Of a DNA stretch of 6,297 nt, positions 1-5,430 are shown piece after piece. Numbering within the stretch: position 1 is the stretch's first letter; the number at the start of each line of letters is the position of its first letter. The stretch is from CBFCZU01 sp965602635 (GTDB taxonomy: Bacteria; Planctomycetota; Phycisphaerae; SM23-33): the NCBI GenBank assembly GCA_965602635.1, contig CBFCZU010000248.1:1-6297 (forward strand), given 5' to 3'. The notes under the pieces are model-generated. The model did not search any database. It was not told where the DNA came from and worked only from the letters and a program-made list of their open reading frames with translations. The translations under genes were made by a program, and so were the position numbers.

Positions 1-2
1 TG

Positions 3-230
3 GCTTTCACAGAAAGCACCATCGATGCCGCATTTGCTCGCTCTGGCGGGCAGTGCGAGTGCGATCGCTCAACTCACGGCCATAATGGGCGCTGCACAAC
101 GAAAGTGACTCGGCATGGCGCTGAGTACCATCACAAGGTTGCCGTAGATTCGGGCGGGGATGACTCGCTGAGCAATTGCGAAGTCCTTTGCCCGCCCTGC
201 CACAAGAAGACGCAGACCTACGGCGGCTAG
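3..230 (+). CDS. HNH endonuclease, C-terminal part (5' end outside window)
   Basis: The frame is open from the left edge to the TAG at 228-230 and contains no ATG, so the start lies outside the window. The visible 75 residues form a Cys-rich HNH nuclease fold. Zinc-type cysteines are at C18 and C20 (QCECDR), C31 (GRC), and C63 and C66 (LCPPCH). The catalytic-type His pair is H43-H44 (YHHKV), followed by a GG turn at 51-52, N58 (SNCE) and H67. The ending CHKKTQTYGG is typical of small stand-alone HNH proteins related to McrA-type nucleases. HNH proteins cut DNA with a beta-beta-alpha metal site. The biological target here is unknown: phage or mobile-element DNA, restriction, or homing are all possible. 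No partner gene is visible upstream. HNH identity is strongly supported by the motif spacing; the role is not. Confidence 0.85.
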   Translation, partial: AFTESTIDAAFARSGGQCECDRSTHGHNGRCTTKVTRHGAEYHHKVAVDSGGDDSLSNCEVLCPPCHKKTQTYGG

Positions 231-270
231 ATTTCATTTTTCCCCGATTTCGCCGGGGGGGAGGGGTCCG

Positions 271-286
271 GTTTGCGCGCGCAAAC
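271..286. repeat. Perfect 16-bp palindrome
   Basis: GTTTGCGC is followed directly by its exact reverse complement GCGCAAAC. A competing pairing also exists: CGGTTTG at 269-275 with CAAACCG at 294-300. The site lies in the 294-bp noncoding gap between the HNH gene and the HEPN-like gene. It could be an operator for a dimeric regulator or a cruciform/hairpin. No T-tract follows on either strand, so it does not look like an intrinsic terminator. Confidence 0.55.
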
Positions 287-362
287 ATGTTGCCAAACCG
301 CCTGCAGGCCCTTGCCCCCCGCCCCCGGTCCGGGTATCATGGCCTCCACGATAGGACGGGCC

Positions 363-391
363 GGGGGACATCATTTCCGGTTCCCGGCAGC
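363..391 (+). repeat. 29-bp dispersed direct repeat, copy 1 (outer pair)
   Basis: The segment GGGGGACATCATTTCCGG continuing to CCCGGCAGC matches 4965-4993 at 26 of 29 positions, and all three differences are transitions. It carries an internal inverted repeat, GCCGGG (360-365) with CCCGGC (383-388). An 8-bp inverted match, TGTCCCCC, follows at 456-463. It lies about 130 bp upstream of the HEPN-like gene. It could be a regulatory site or the remnant of a dispersed element. Apart from this and the palindrome, I see nothing definite in 231-524. Confidence 0.6.
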
Positions 392-513
392 CACCGCTGT
401 CGCGCCAGCGCGCACGCGCCCGACCGAAGACGAAGACATATGGAAGACCGTATGGTGTCCCCCGATTTCAGTGTCGCCTTTTTCCCCGAGACGGCACATC
501 TCGGGCGCGAAAC

Positions 514-518
514 GGGAG
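514..518 (+). promoter_or_regulatory. Ribosome binding site that fixes the HEPN-like start
   Basis: GGGAG lies 6 nt before the ATG at 525. The same frame is open back to an ATG at 273, but the intervening residues look like translated noncoding DNA and cover repeat copy 1. This site therefore supports starting at 525. Confidence 0.65.
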
Positions 519-524
519 AACGGT

Positions 525-1112
525 ATGCGGAACGTACTGGACCAGATCGAACGGGCACTCGAGGCCAATCTCTACTATCTAGCGCTCTTTGTCTCCCTTG
601 CGATCCCGGACATCTGCGGTGCGCTCGGCTCAGATGACGGGTGCGCCACCGGAGCCAAGTACACCAAGTGGTTCGACGAGCATGTGGTACCGCAGTTCTT
701 AGATACCATGCGCCGATTGCTCTCGGAAGCACTTCCTGGGCCTGTGGCCAAGTCGTTGAATGATGAGTTAGGAGGTCTTCCGTCGGATGCGCCCATGCTA
801 ACAGGGGAGATCTGCTATCGATTCCGGTGTTCGTTGCTGCATCAGGGCCGCGCCCGGTTCCCCAACATGCCCTTCTCGCGAGTGCTGTTCGTTGAGCCTG
901 GGAAGTCCACCAGCGTGATGCATATGTGCCAGAGCGAGGACGCACTCATCATCGATCTCCGCTTGTTCTGCCGCGAAGTCGTGCGGGCAGCCCAGGAATG
1001 GCTCGATCAAGTCGAGGGGACAGAGCAATTCGAGAGGAACTACGCTGAGTTCGCTCGCGTTCATCCGGATGGGCTCTCGCCGTACATCGGTGGCGTTCCA
1101 GTCGTTGGGTAG
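525..1112 (+). CDS. Uncharacterised protein with HEPN-like R-x4-H motif
   Basis: This is a 195-residue protein starting MRNVLDQIERAL. The N-terminal half is predicted largely helical, with a hydrophobic stretch at about 17-33 (YYLALFVSLAIPDICGAL) too polar at its end to be a sure membrane span. The motif KYTKWFDEHV is at 45-54. The segment CYRFRCSLLHQGRAR at 98-111 contains R101-x4-H106, the spacing used by HEPN ribonucleases. A conserved-looking block, IIDLRLFCREVV, is at 142-153. I recall similar unnamed proteins in many bacteria, often annotated only as hypothetical. HEPN assignment is inference from one motif in a helical protein; HEPN proteins typically act as RNases in toxin-antitoxin or abortive-infection systems. 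No antitoxin-like gene (for example an MNT nucleotidyltransferase) is adjacent. It converges with the kinase gene 229 bp away. A 60-base sample at 661-720 has 32 G/C, lower than the kinase. Confidence 0.75.
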   Translation: MRNVLDQIERALEANLYYLALFVSLAIPDICGALGSDDGCATGAKYTKWFDEHVVPQFLDTMRRLLSEALPGPVAKSLNDELGGLPSDAPMLTGEICYRFRCSLLHQGRARFPNMPFSRVLFVEPGKSTSVMHMCQSEDALIIDLRLFCREVVRAAQEWLDQVEGTEQFERNYAEFARVHPDGLSPYIGGVPVVG

Positions 1113-1141
1113 CGGCGTGGTTGGAGCTCAGACCGGAATGA

Positions 1142-1212
1142 GCGCATAGGGCGCATAGGGGTCAGGGCACATAGGGGTCAGGAGCTTTATCGGCTTCAGG
1201 AGCCTCTATCGG
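1142..1212. repeat. Short imperfect tandem repeats around CATAGGGGTCAGG
   Basis: A 16-bp unit GGGCRCATAGGGGTCA occurs twice in direct tandem (1149-1164 and 1165-1180) with one difference, after a partial unit GCGCATAGG at 1142-1150. A second imperfect pair follows: TCAGGAGCTTTATCGG (1178-1193) and TCAGGAGCCTCTATCGG (1196-1212). It sits between the convergent ends of the HEPN-like and kinase genes. I recall AGGGGTCAGG-type motifs next to IS200-like/REP-associated transposases in environmental genomes, but no transposase is present. The rest of 1113-1341 holds only the 32-bp repeat; no clear T-tract terminator is seen for either gene. Confidence 0.6.
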
Positions 1213-1288
1213 GTGAAGAAAACGGAAGCTGCGCGGGGATTTTCTTGAGCGGGGGCATCTGCTGGGTGTTTGCGGGCGACCCCTTGCC

Positions 1289-1320
1289 TATCCTGCTAGT
1301 GCTTACTGCCCGGCGCCAAG
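1289..1320 (+). repeat. 32-bp direct repeat, copy 1 (inner pair, 3' side of kinase gene)
   Basis: The segment TATCCTGCTAGTGC continuing to CTGCCCGGCGCCAAG matches 4442-4473 at 29 of 32 positions in the same orientation, with only transitions differing. It lies 21 bp beyond the kinase stop codon. In this copy only, GCCC (1308-1311) and GGGC (1320-1323) could pair as a short hairpin around GGCGCC. Confidence 0.75.
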
Positions 1321-1341
1321 GGCGTCCGCTGGTTGGCGCGG

Positions 1342-4300
1342 CTACGCTTCGAGCAGTCTCCTCAGAACACGGGTCAGACAGAGAGATAGGGTGTCGCGCT
1401 TCCGGTCGATCGTCTCAAGGGCGTTGCTGAAGAGTGCTCTCGCGCCATCCTTGTCTCCCCCGGCAAACGCCACCAAACCCAGAGCTGCCTGGTGGACCAC
1501 CAGCCACCCCGCCCGCTCCGAGCCCTCCCCCGGGTCGTATTCCTCGGCCTTCCAGGCCGCGGCGAACGCTTCATGGCACGCGGCCATCCGCTCGAGCGCC
1601 TGGTGCAGGGCTTGGGTGTCATCCCGGAGGGCGTGCGCCGCGGCAATCACGATCCAGGCGTCCGGCGTTCTGAACTGGCTCGAGGGGTATTCGGCAAAGA
1701 GCTTCTCCAACTGCTCGATTGCTTCATCAAGACGCCCCTGATCGAACAGGCACGTCCCCAGGATCATCCGGGCGTCCACCCGATGCTCCGTTGTGACATA
1801 GCCGTCGAGGGCTTGCCTGCAGCAGGCCACGGCCTGGTCGTCCTGGTTCAGGAGAAGGTATGCCGTCGCGCTCACTACGAGCGGCCAGCCCCTTTCGATT
1901 CCCAGCTCCTCCGAGAGCAAAGGCTCGCACCGAGCCAGCGCCTGCTCCGGCTCGCCCACGTCATTCAAGAGGGAGGCCTCCACCGCCAGCAGCAGGCGAC
2001 TTGGCAGCCCCAGGTCCGAATACTCCGCCCGGGCCTGCTCGAGGCAACTCATGGCCTCGTCGTATCTGCCCATGCCGCGCAGGGCGACGGCGACGTATGG
2101 GGCCACTTGAAGGCATTGGGGCCGCAGGTCCGCCGAGTCCGCCAGGCACTTCGTCAGTAGACGGAGGGCCTCTTCGTATCTGCCCTCTTGGGTCAGAATA
2201 AGCCCCAGTGTGCCCTGGGCCCACGCACACAGGGAACGGTTCTCCGGGAAGCTGCCGAGCACGGTTGTGAGGATCTCACGCGCGACCGGCTTGCTGGGCA
2301 TCCCGACGACTGCCTTGAGCGCCTCCCTCGAGCCCAGCCTCGCCGGGTATAGCTTGGCCGCCGGCACGATGAACAATTCGGCGCGCGGGTCGAGGCGCAG
2401 TTCGGTCGCGCGCAGCCAAAGCCGCTCCCCAATTAGAGGAAGGGCGCTGTGCTCGGCATACTCCCGATAGGCGCGGACGAGCTCACCGGCCTCTGTTTCC
2501 ACGGCGCCGCGAAACTGATGGATCAGCGACTTGCCCAGGCAGCCCAGGGGCCCGGCGAAGCCGGCCTCCAGCGTGTTGAAGTACCCCAGGGCCTCCTCGA
2601 GCAGTGCGTCCTGCCCGCCGCGATCTTCGGATCGTCCCCTGGCCAGTTCCACGCAGCACTGGCCCGCCTGGAACAGCGCCTGCTCCTCCTCCTCGCGCCC
2701 GGCGTGGCCGTCGGCGATCCGCAAGTACTCCCGCTTGGCCTTATCGAACATGCCTTCGTTGTAGAAGGCGTTGGGTACCTCCAGGCAGGAGAGGGTCAGC
2801 GGCGTGCCCCGGCCGAAGACCCGGAACCGGCGTATCCGAGTGCCCTCGCCGGAGCCGTAGAGCCCCACGCGATGGCCCGACAGGGGCACCATGTCCAGCC
2901 AGCGGAGCAATTCCTGTCCGTCCACGCTCAGTCGCAGTGAGCTGCCGGCCCGCTCGGCCACCACATGGTGCATTGTGCCCGGCACGTAGGACGCCTCGGC
3001 CCAGGCGACGTCCGCGCCGTCCTTGGCGATCTTGGCGCAGATATTGTGGTCCGCCCCGAACTGGAGGCAGTAGCCGTCCCAATACGCCTTGCAGGCATCA
3101 GGTCCCGGGGCCGAGAGCTGCACGCTCAGCTCCCCCTGTCCCGATTCCACCATGCCCTCCATCTCCACTCGGACGTCGCCTTCGACGCTGAGATCCATCA
3201 GCAGCACGCTTTCCCCCGCCGAGGATCGCAGGAGCCCGTCCTGGACCCGCCATGGGACGCCGATTCGCGTCCATGCCTCCGGCACCCCGTCCGGCAGCTT
3301 GGCGAAGTCCACGTCGGCCAGCAGCCGCCACGGGGCGACGCCCTCCAGCCAGTTGTCCAGGTCCCGGGCCAGCTCAGCTACCGTGGCGTAGCGCTTGGAC
3401 TTGTCCTTCTCCAGACAGCGCAGGGTAATCTCCGCCAGCTCCGGCGGCACGCGGCGCTTGGGGTTGACGCGGATCGGGTCGGGCGGCCCGGCCGTCGTGA
3501 TCTTCTGGACGAGCTTGGGGAAGCTCTCGGCCTCGAAGGGCCGCTTCAGCGTGCACAGCTCGTACAGGATCACCCCCAGCGACCAGACGTCCGAGAGGGC
3601 ATCGATCTCGTCGGCCAGCCCCAATGCCTGCTCCGGCGACATCCACGCCGGCGTGCCCATGAACTCCCCCTCCAGCGTGGCCGGGAAGGAAGAGCCGCTG
3701 TCCTGGCGCAGGCTCTCCACGGGCTGCCGGTTGTGCTGCCAGACGCTCCGGCGGCTGTCAAATTCCGCCGCAATGGGCCGATCTCCCGTGCCCATGACCT
3801 TGGCCATCCCCCAGTCGATCACCAGCACCTCCCCGTAGTCGCCCACCACGATGTTGGCCGGCTTGAGGTCCCGGTGGATCACGCTCCGGTCGTGTGCGAA
3901 GCGAACCGTCTGGCAGCACGCGTGCAGGATGCGGACCAGGCGGCGCAGAGGGAAGCGCTCGAGCGCCTGGGTGTCGTCGGCCCGGAGCTTGCCGAGGATG
4001 TCCCCCAGCGTCCGGCCCTCGACCGGCCGCATAGTGTAGTAGGGCCGCCCCAGCATGTCTTCACCCAGACGGTACACCGGCACCACCCCGGGATGCTGCA
4101 ACTGGGCGGTGACGTTGGCCTCGTCCAGGAAGCGCATCAGCTCCTTCGGATCCCGCTGCTGCTGGCCCCGGGCGGGCGTCTTGAGGGCGACGTCGCGCCG
4201 GACGTCGTATTCCCGCGCGAGGTAGACTGTGGCGAAGCCGCCTCGCCCGAGTCGGCCTTTCACATCGAAGCCGGGATAGAGCTGCTCGCCGCTCTCGTCT

Positions 4301-4383
4301 GAGGGAATTGGCTCGAGGCCGCTGTCGCCAAAGCAGGGGATGCCCCCTTCGGGAGGGACGCCCTCGTCACCGTGTTCGACCAT
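1342..4383 (-). CDS. Ser/Thr protein kinase with concanavalin-like domain and TPR repeats
   Basis: This 1013-residue protein starts at an ATG preceded by AGGAG with 7-nt spacing (4391-4395 on the + strand). The PknB-type kinase domain spans about 37-345. It has glycine loop LGRGGFATV (45-53, third Gly replaced by Ala51), K68 in VALK, likely helix-C Glu88, HRDLKPAN (170-177, catalytic D172 and N177), DWG (190-192) in place of DFG, GTPAWMSPE (243-251) and D265 of DVWSLG. All catalytic residues are present, so it should be active. The DWG-to-SPE segment is long and carries an insertion. About 353-525 resembles a concanavalin/LamG-like sandwich (YCLQFG, LRLSVDGQELLRW, GHRVGLYGSGEGTRIRRFRVFGRG). 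From about 537 to 1000 are TPR-like helix pairs, the clearest at 722-755, 758-790 and 869-900. No signal peptide or membrane span is visible, so it is probably cytosolic, unlike many membrane-anchored bacterial kinases. Substrates are unknown; the TPRs suggest protein docking. It is GC-rich (43 of 60 bases at 3421-3480). Confidence 0.95.
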   Translation of the reverse strand: MVEHGDEGVPPEGGIPCFGDSGLEPIPSDESGEQLYPGFDVKGRLGRGGFATVYLAREYDVRRDVALKTPARGQQQRDPKELMRFLDEANVTAQLQHPGVVPVYRLGEDMLGRPYYTMRPVEGRTLGDILGKLRADDTQALERFPLRRLVRILHACCQTVRFAHDRSVIHRDLKPANIVVGDYGEVLVIDWGMAKVMGTGDRPIAAEFDSRRSVWQHNRQPVESLRQDSGSSFPATLEGEFMGTPAWMSPEQALGLADEIDALSDVWSLGVILYELCTLKRPFEAESFPKLVQKITTAGPPDPIRVNPKRRVPPELAEITLRCLEKDKSKRYATVAELARDLDNWLEGVAPWRLLADVDFAKLPDGVPEAWTRIGVPWRVQDGLLRSSAGESVLLMDLSVEGDVRVEMEGMVESGQGELSVQLSAPGPDACKAYWDGYCLQFGADHNICAKIAKDGADVAWAEASYVPGTMHHVVAERAGSSLRLSVDGQELLRWLDMVPLSGHRVGLYGSGEGTRIRRFRVFGRGTPLTLSCLEVPNAFYNEGMFDKAKREYLRIADGHAGREEEEQALFQAGQCCVELARGRSEDRGGQDALLEEALGYFNTLEAGFAGPLGCLGKSLIHQFRGAVETEAGELVRAYREYAEHSALPLIGERLWLRATELRLDPRAELFIVPAAKLYPARLGSREALKAVVGMPSKPVAREILTTVLGSFPENRSLCAWAQGTLGLILTQEGRYEEALRLLTKCLADSADLRPQCLQVAPYVAVALRGMGRYDEAMSCLEQARAEYSDLGLPSRLLLAVEASLLNDVGEPEQALARCEPLLSEELGIERGWPLVVSATAYLLLNQDDQAVACCRQALDGYVTTEHRVDARMILGTCLFDQGRLDEAIEQLEKLFAEYPSSQFRTPDAWIVIAAAHALRDDTQALHQALERMAACHEAFAAAWKAEEYDPGEGSERAGWLVVHQAALGLVAFAGGDKDGARALFSNALETIDRKRDTLSLCLTRVLRRLLEA

Positions 4384-4441
4384 GACTTGACTCCTACGTG
4401 GCAGGCCCAGCGGGCCATACTCGCCCCCGGTCCCCCGTGTA

Positions 4442-4473
4442 TATTCTGCTAGTGCCTGCTGCCCGGCGCCAAG
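4442..4473 (+). repeat. 32-bp direct repeat, copy 2 (inner pair, 5' side of kinase gene)
   Basis: It matches 1289-1320 at 29 of 32 positions; the core ends CTGCCCGGCGCCAAG. It lies 58 bp upstream of the kinase start codon, so the two copies enclose the whole kinase gene with little extra DNA (3153 bp from copy to copy). It could also contain kinase promoter elements, but none is recognisable. Confidence 0.75.
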
Positions 4474-4502
4474 TGCCTTTTCTGCCTATCCCCCGCCAGG
4501 GC

Positions 4503-4557
4503 GGTATTCATCGGCTCCGGCGTCGGGGGCTTTGCCTTCCTGGCCGACCAGAATACC
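4503..4557. other. Interrupted stem-loop in kinase upstream region
   Basis: GGTATTC (4503-4509) pairs exactly with GAATACC (4551-4557). Inside, TCGGC (4511-4515) pairs with GCCGA (4543-4547). The result is 12 base pairs broken by a 1/3-nt internal loop, with a 27-nt apical loop. If the kinase transcript starts further upstream, this would fold in its 5' leader; otherwise it belongs to the structured intergenic element. Function is unknown. Confidence 0.5.
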
Positions 4558-4565
4558 AGCCTGTC

Positions 4566-4938
4566 CCCAATCCTCCCAATCCTCCCTCGGCCCTACGGGC
4601 CTGGAGCCGATTGGGTGGACGTTCTCTCAGGCCTGACGGCCTGGCCTACCACTGTTGCGGTCCTGCGGACCTCGGGTTTTATCCGGCGTCCCGTCGGGAC
4701 TAACCGGTAGCAGTACCGCAGTCCGGAGGTTTCCACCCCCGGCTACTGTCCGATGGCCCTTCGGGCCTTGGACCAACGGCGCTGCCCAGGCCCTCGGCTC
4801 GGCGACTTGCGGCCTGGAGGGCCGCTGGAGAGTAGCCGTGGGCATGAGCCCACGGTCCCGGCCGCCGCATCGGGACAAGTCCCGGAGGGACGTCGGAGAG
4901 CGGACCCTACCCTTGCCGCCGACCCCCCGGTGAGGGTA
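4566..4938. other. Array of GC-rich perfect hairpins; candidate structured RNA or palindromic element
   Basis: This is noncoding DNA packed with short perfect inverted repeats. CCCAATC (4575-4581) with GATTGGG (4609-4615) encloses GGCCC-TAC-GGGCC (4589-4601). Next are CAGGCC-TGAC-GGCCTG (4628-4643), GGTCC-TGC-GGACC (4659-4671), GTCCC-GTC-GGGAC (4688-4700), GGCCC-TTC-GGGCC (4755-4767), GCGGCC-TGGAG-GGCCGC (4809-4825), CCGTGGGC-ATGA-GCCCACGG (4836-4855) and CGGGA-CAAG-TCCCG (4871-4884). A longer-range pairing, CGGCTACT (4740-4747) with AGTAGCCG (4831-4838), would enclose two of them. TACCCT (4908-4913) with AGGGTA (4933-4938) closes the right side. CCCAATCCT is duplicated at 4566-4583. The open frames through it have unnatural Pro/Arg/Gly-rich translations. 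I do not recognise a named RNA family. The strand is undetermined because the hairpins are symmetric. Confidence 0.6.
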
Positions 4939-4964
4939 AGATCGGATGTGCCATATTCCCCGGC

Positions 4965-4993
4965 GGGGGACATCGTTTCCGGCCCCCGGCAGC
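4965..4993 (+). repeat. 29-bp dispersed direct repeat, copy 2 (outer pair)
   Basis: It matches 363-391 at 26 of 29 positions, same orientation. It sits 51 bp upstream of the small membrane protein gene. GC-rich sequence on both sides (CCCCGGC before it, more C-runs after it) gives it a partly palindromic look. The shared position upstream of + strand genes is compatible with a regulatory role, but copy 1 is further from its gene. Confidence 0.6.
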
Positions 4994-5044
4994 ACACGCC
5001 GTGGCCGCCAGCCCCCCCGCCCAGGCGAGAAAGGGGTGTGACCG

Positions 5045-5335
5045 ATGGAACCGGTGGAGTGGGTCCTGCTGGGGATGCAGATTGTCGCCTTTGCGCTGGT
5101 GATCGTGGCGGCCGGCGTGTTCTGCCACTTCCGCCGCCACAGGCGGCGGCTGATCGCTGACTACGTGGCGAACACACTGGGGGGCAAGGTCTCGGACATC
5201 CGTCAACTGGAGGGCCTGGTGGGCTCCGTGTTCGAGGTCGTCTACCTCGACCGGGATCAGGTCAAGCGCAAGGCCAAGTGCGTAGTCACCGGCGCCACGG
5301 GCGTGAGCTGGCAGGACGACCAGCCCCTCGTCTAG
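5045..5335 (+). CDS. Small single-pass membrane protein, unknown function
   Basis: This 96-residue protein starts MEPVEWVLLG, with AAAGGGG at 5030-5036 as ribosome binding site, 8 nt before the ATG. One hydrophobic segment at about 6-28 (VLLGMQIVAFALVIVAAGVF) is followed by a strongly basic patch, FRRHRRR (29-35). This predicts the N terminus outside and the C terminus in the cytoplasm. The cytoplasmic tail, about 60 residues, has an alternating pattern (VFEVVYLDRDQVKRKAKCVVTGATGVSW) that suggests a small beta-rich domain. There is no signal peptidase site or known catalytic motif. The SIR2 gene starts 95 bp downstream on the same strand, so co-transcription is possible. The kinase gene points away from it. 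I do not recognise the family. The coding call rests on the ribosome site, the membrane segment and the coherent tail. Confidence 0.7.
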   Translation: MEPVEWVLLGMQIVAFALVIVAAGVFCHFRRHRRRLIADYVANTLGGKVSDIRQLEGLVGSVFEVVYLDRDQVKRKAKCVVTGATGVSWQDDQPLV

Positions 5336-5372
5336 GCCAGGCGCCCGCCGCCCTCGCACCGGCCGCGAAAGG

Positions 5373-5394
5373 ACAACACGATCAATGCTGTTGT
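5373..5394. repeat. Inverted repeat upstream of SIR2 gene
   Basis: ACAACA (5373-5378) and TGTTGT (5389-5394) are perfect inverted copies around a 10-nt spacer. They lie between the small membrane gene and the SIR2 gene, 36 bp before the latter's start. It could be an operator or a weak hairpin; there is no T-tract. A chance match is possible at this length. Confidence 0.3.
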
Positions 5395-5417
5395 GATTCC
5401 GACGGCAGACGCATGAA

Positions 5418-5422
5418 AGAGG
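5418..5422 (+). promoter_or_regulatory. Ribosome binding site selecting the SIR2 start
   Basis: AGAGG lies 8 nt before the ATG at 5431. An in-frame ATG at 5413 has only GACGGCAGACGC before it, a poor site. It would also add six residues (MKEAPE) ahead of the conserved-looking MIDPLLSL start. Confidence 0.55.
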
Positions 5423-5430
5423 CCCCAGAG

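Noticed and set aside
242..258. Intrinsic terminator after the HNH gene (CCCCG/CGGGG)
   Set aside because: The T-run precedes the stem instead of following it on the + strand, and the minus strand has an A-run after the stem.
273..524. N-terminal extension of the HEPN-like protein from an ATG at 273
   Set aside because: The extra residues look like translated noncoding DNA, overlap repeat copy 1, and lack a good ribosome site; 525 has GGGAG at suitable spacing.
1492..2160. 222-codon + strand open frame opposite the kinase TPR region
   Set aside because: It is a shadow of the coherent TPR-coding frame on the minus strand.
2965..4302. 445-codon + strand open frame opposite the kinase gene
   Set aside because: It is antisense to clear kinase motifs, its translation is His/Arg/Val-rich without recognisable motifs, and long antisense frames are common in GC-rich coding DNA.
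4589..4891. CRISPR array
   Set aside because: The hairpins differ in sequence and spacing; there is no constant repeat with regular spacers and no cas gene.
4566..4938. HEARO/IscB-type guide RNA, prompted by an HNH gene in the window
   Set aside because: The HNH fragment ends shortly after the HNH motif, shows no RuvC or IscB features, and lies over 4 kb away; I cannot match the RNA to that family.
4753..5160. + strand open frame through the hairpin array, and similar frames at 4398-4703 and on the minus strand at 4743-5177
   Set aside because: Low-complexity Pro/Arg/Gly translations, no credible start sites, and palindromic DNA beneath; one also overlaps the better-supported 5045-5335 gene.
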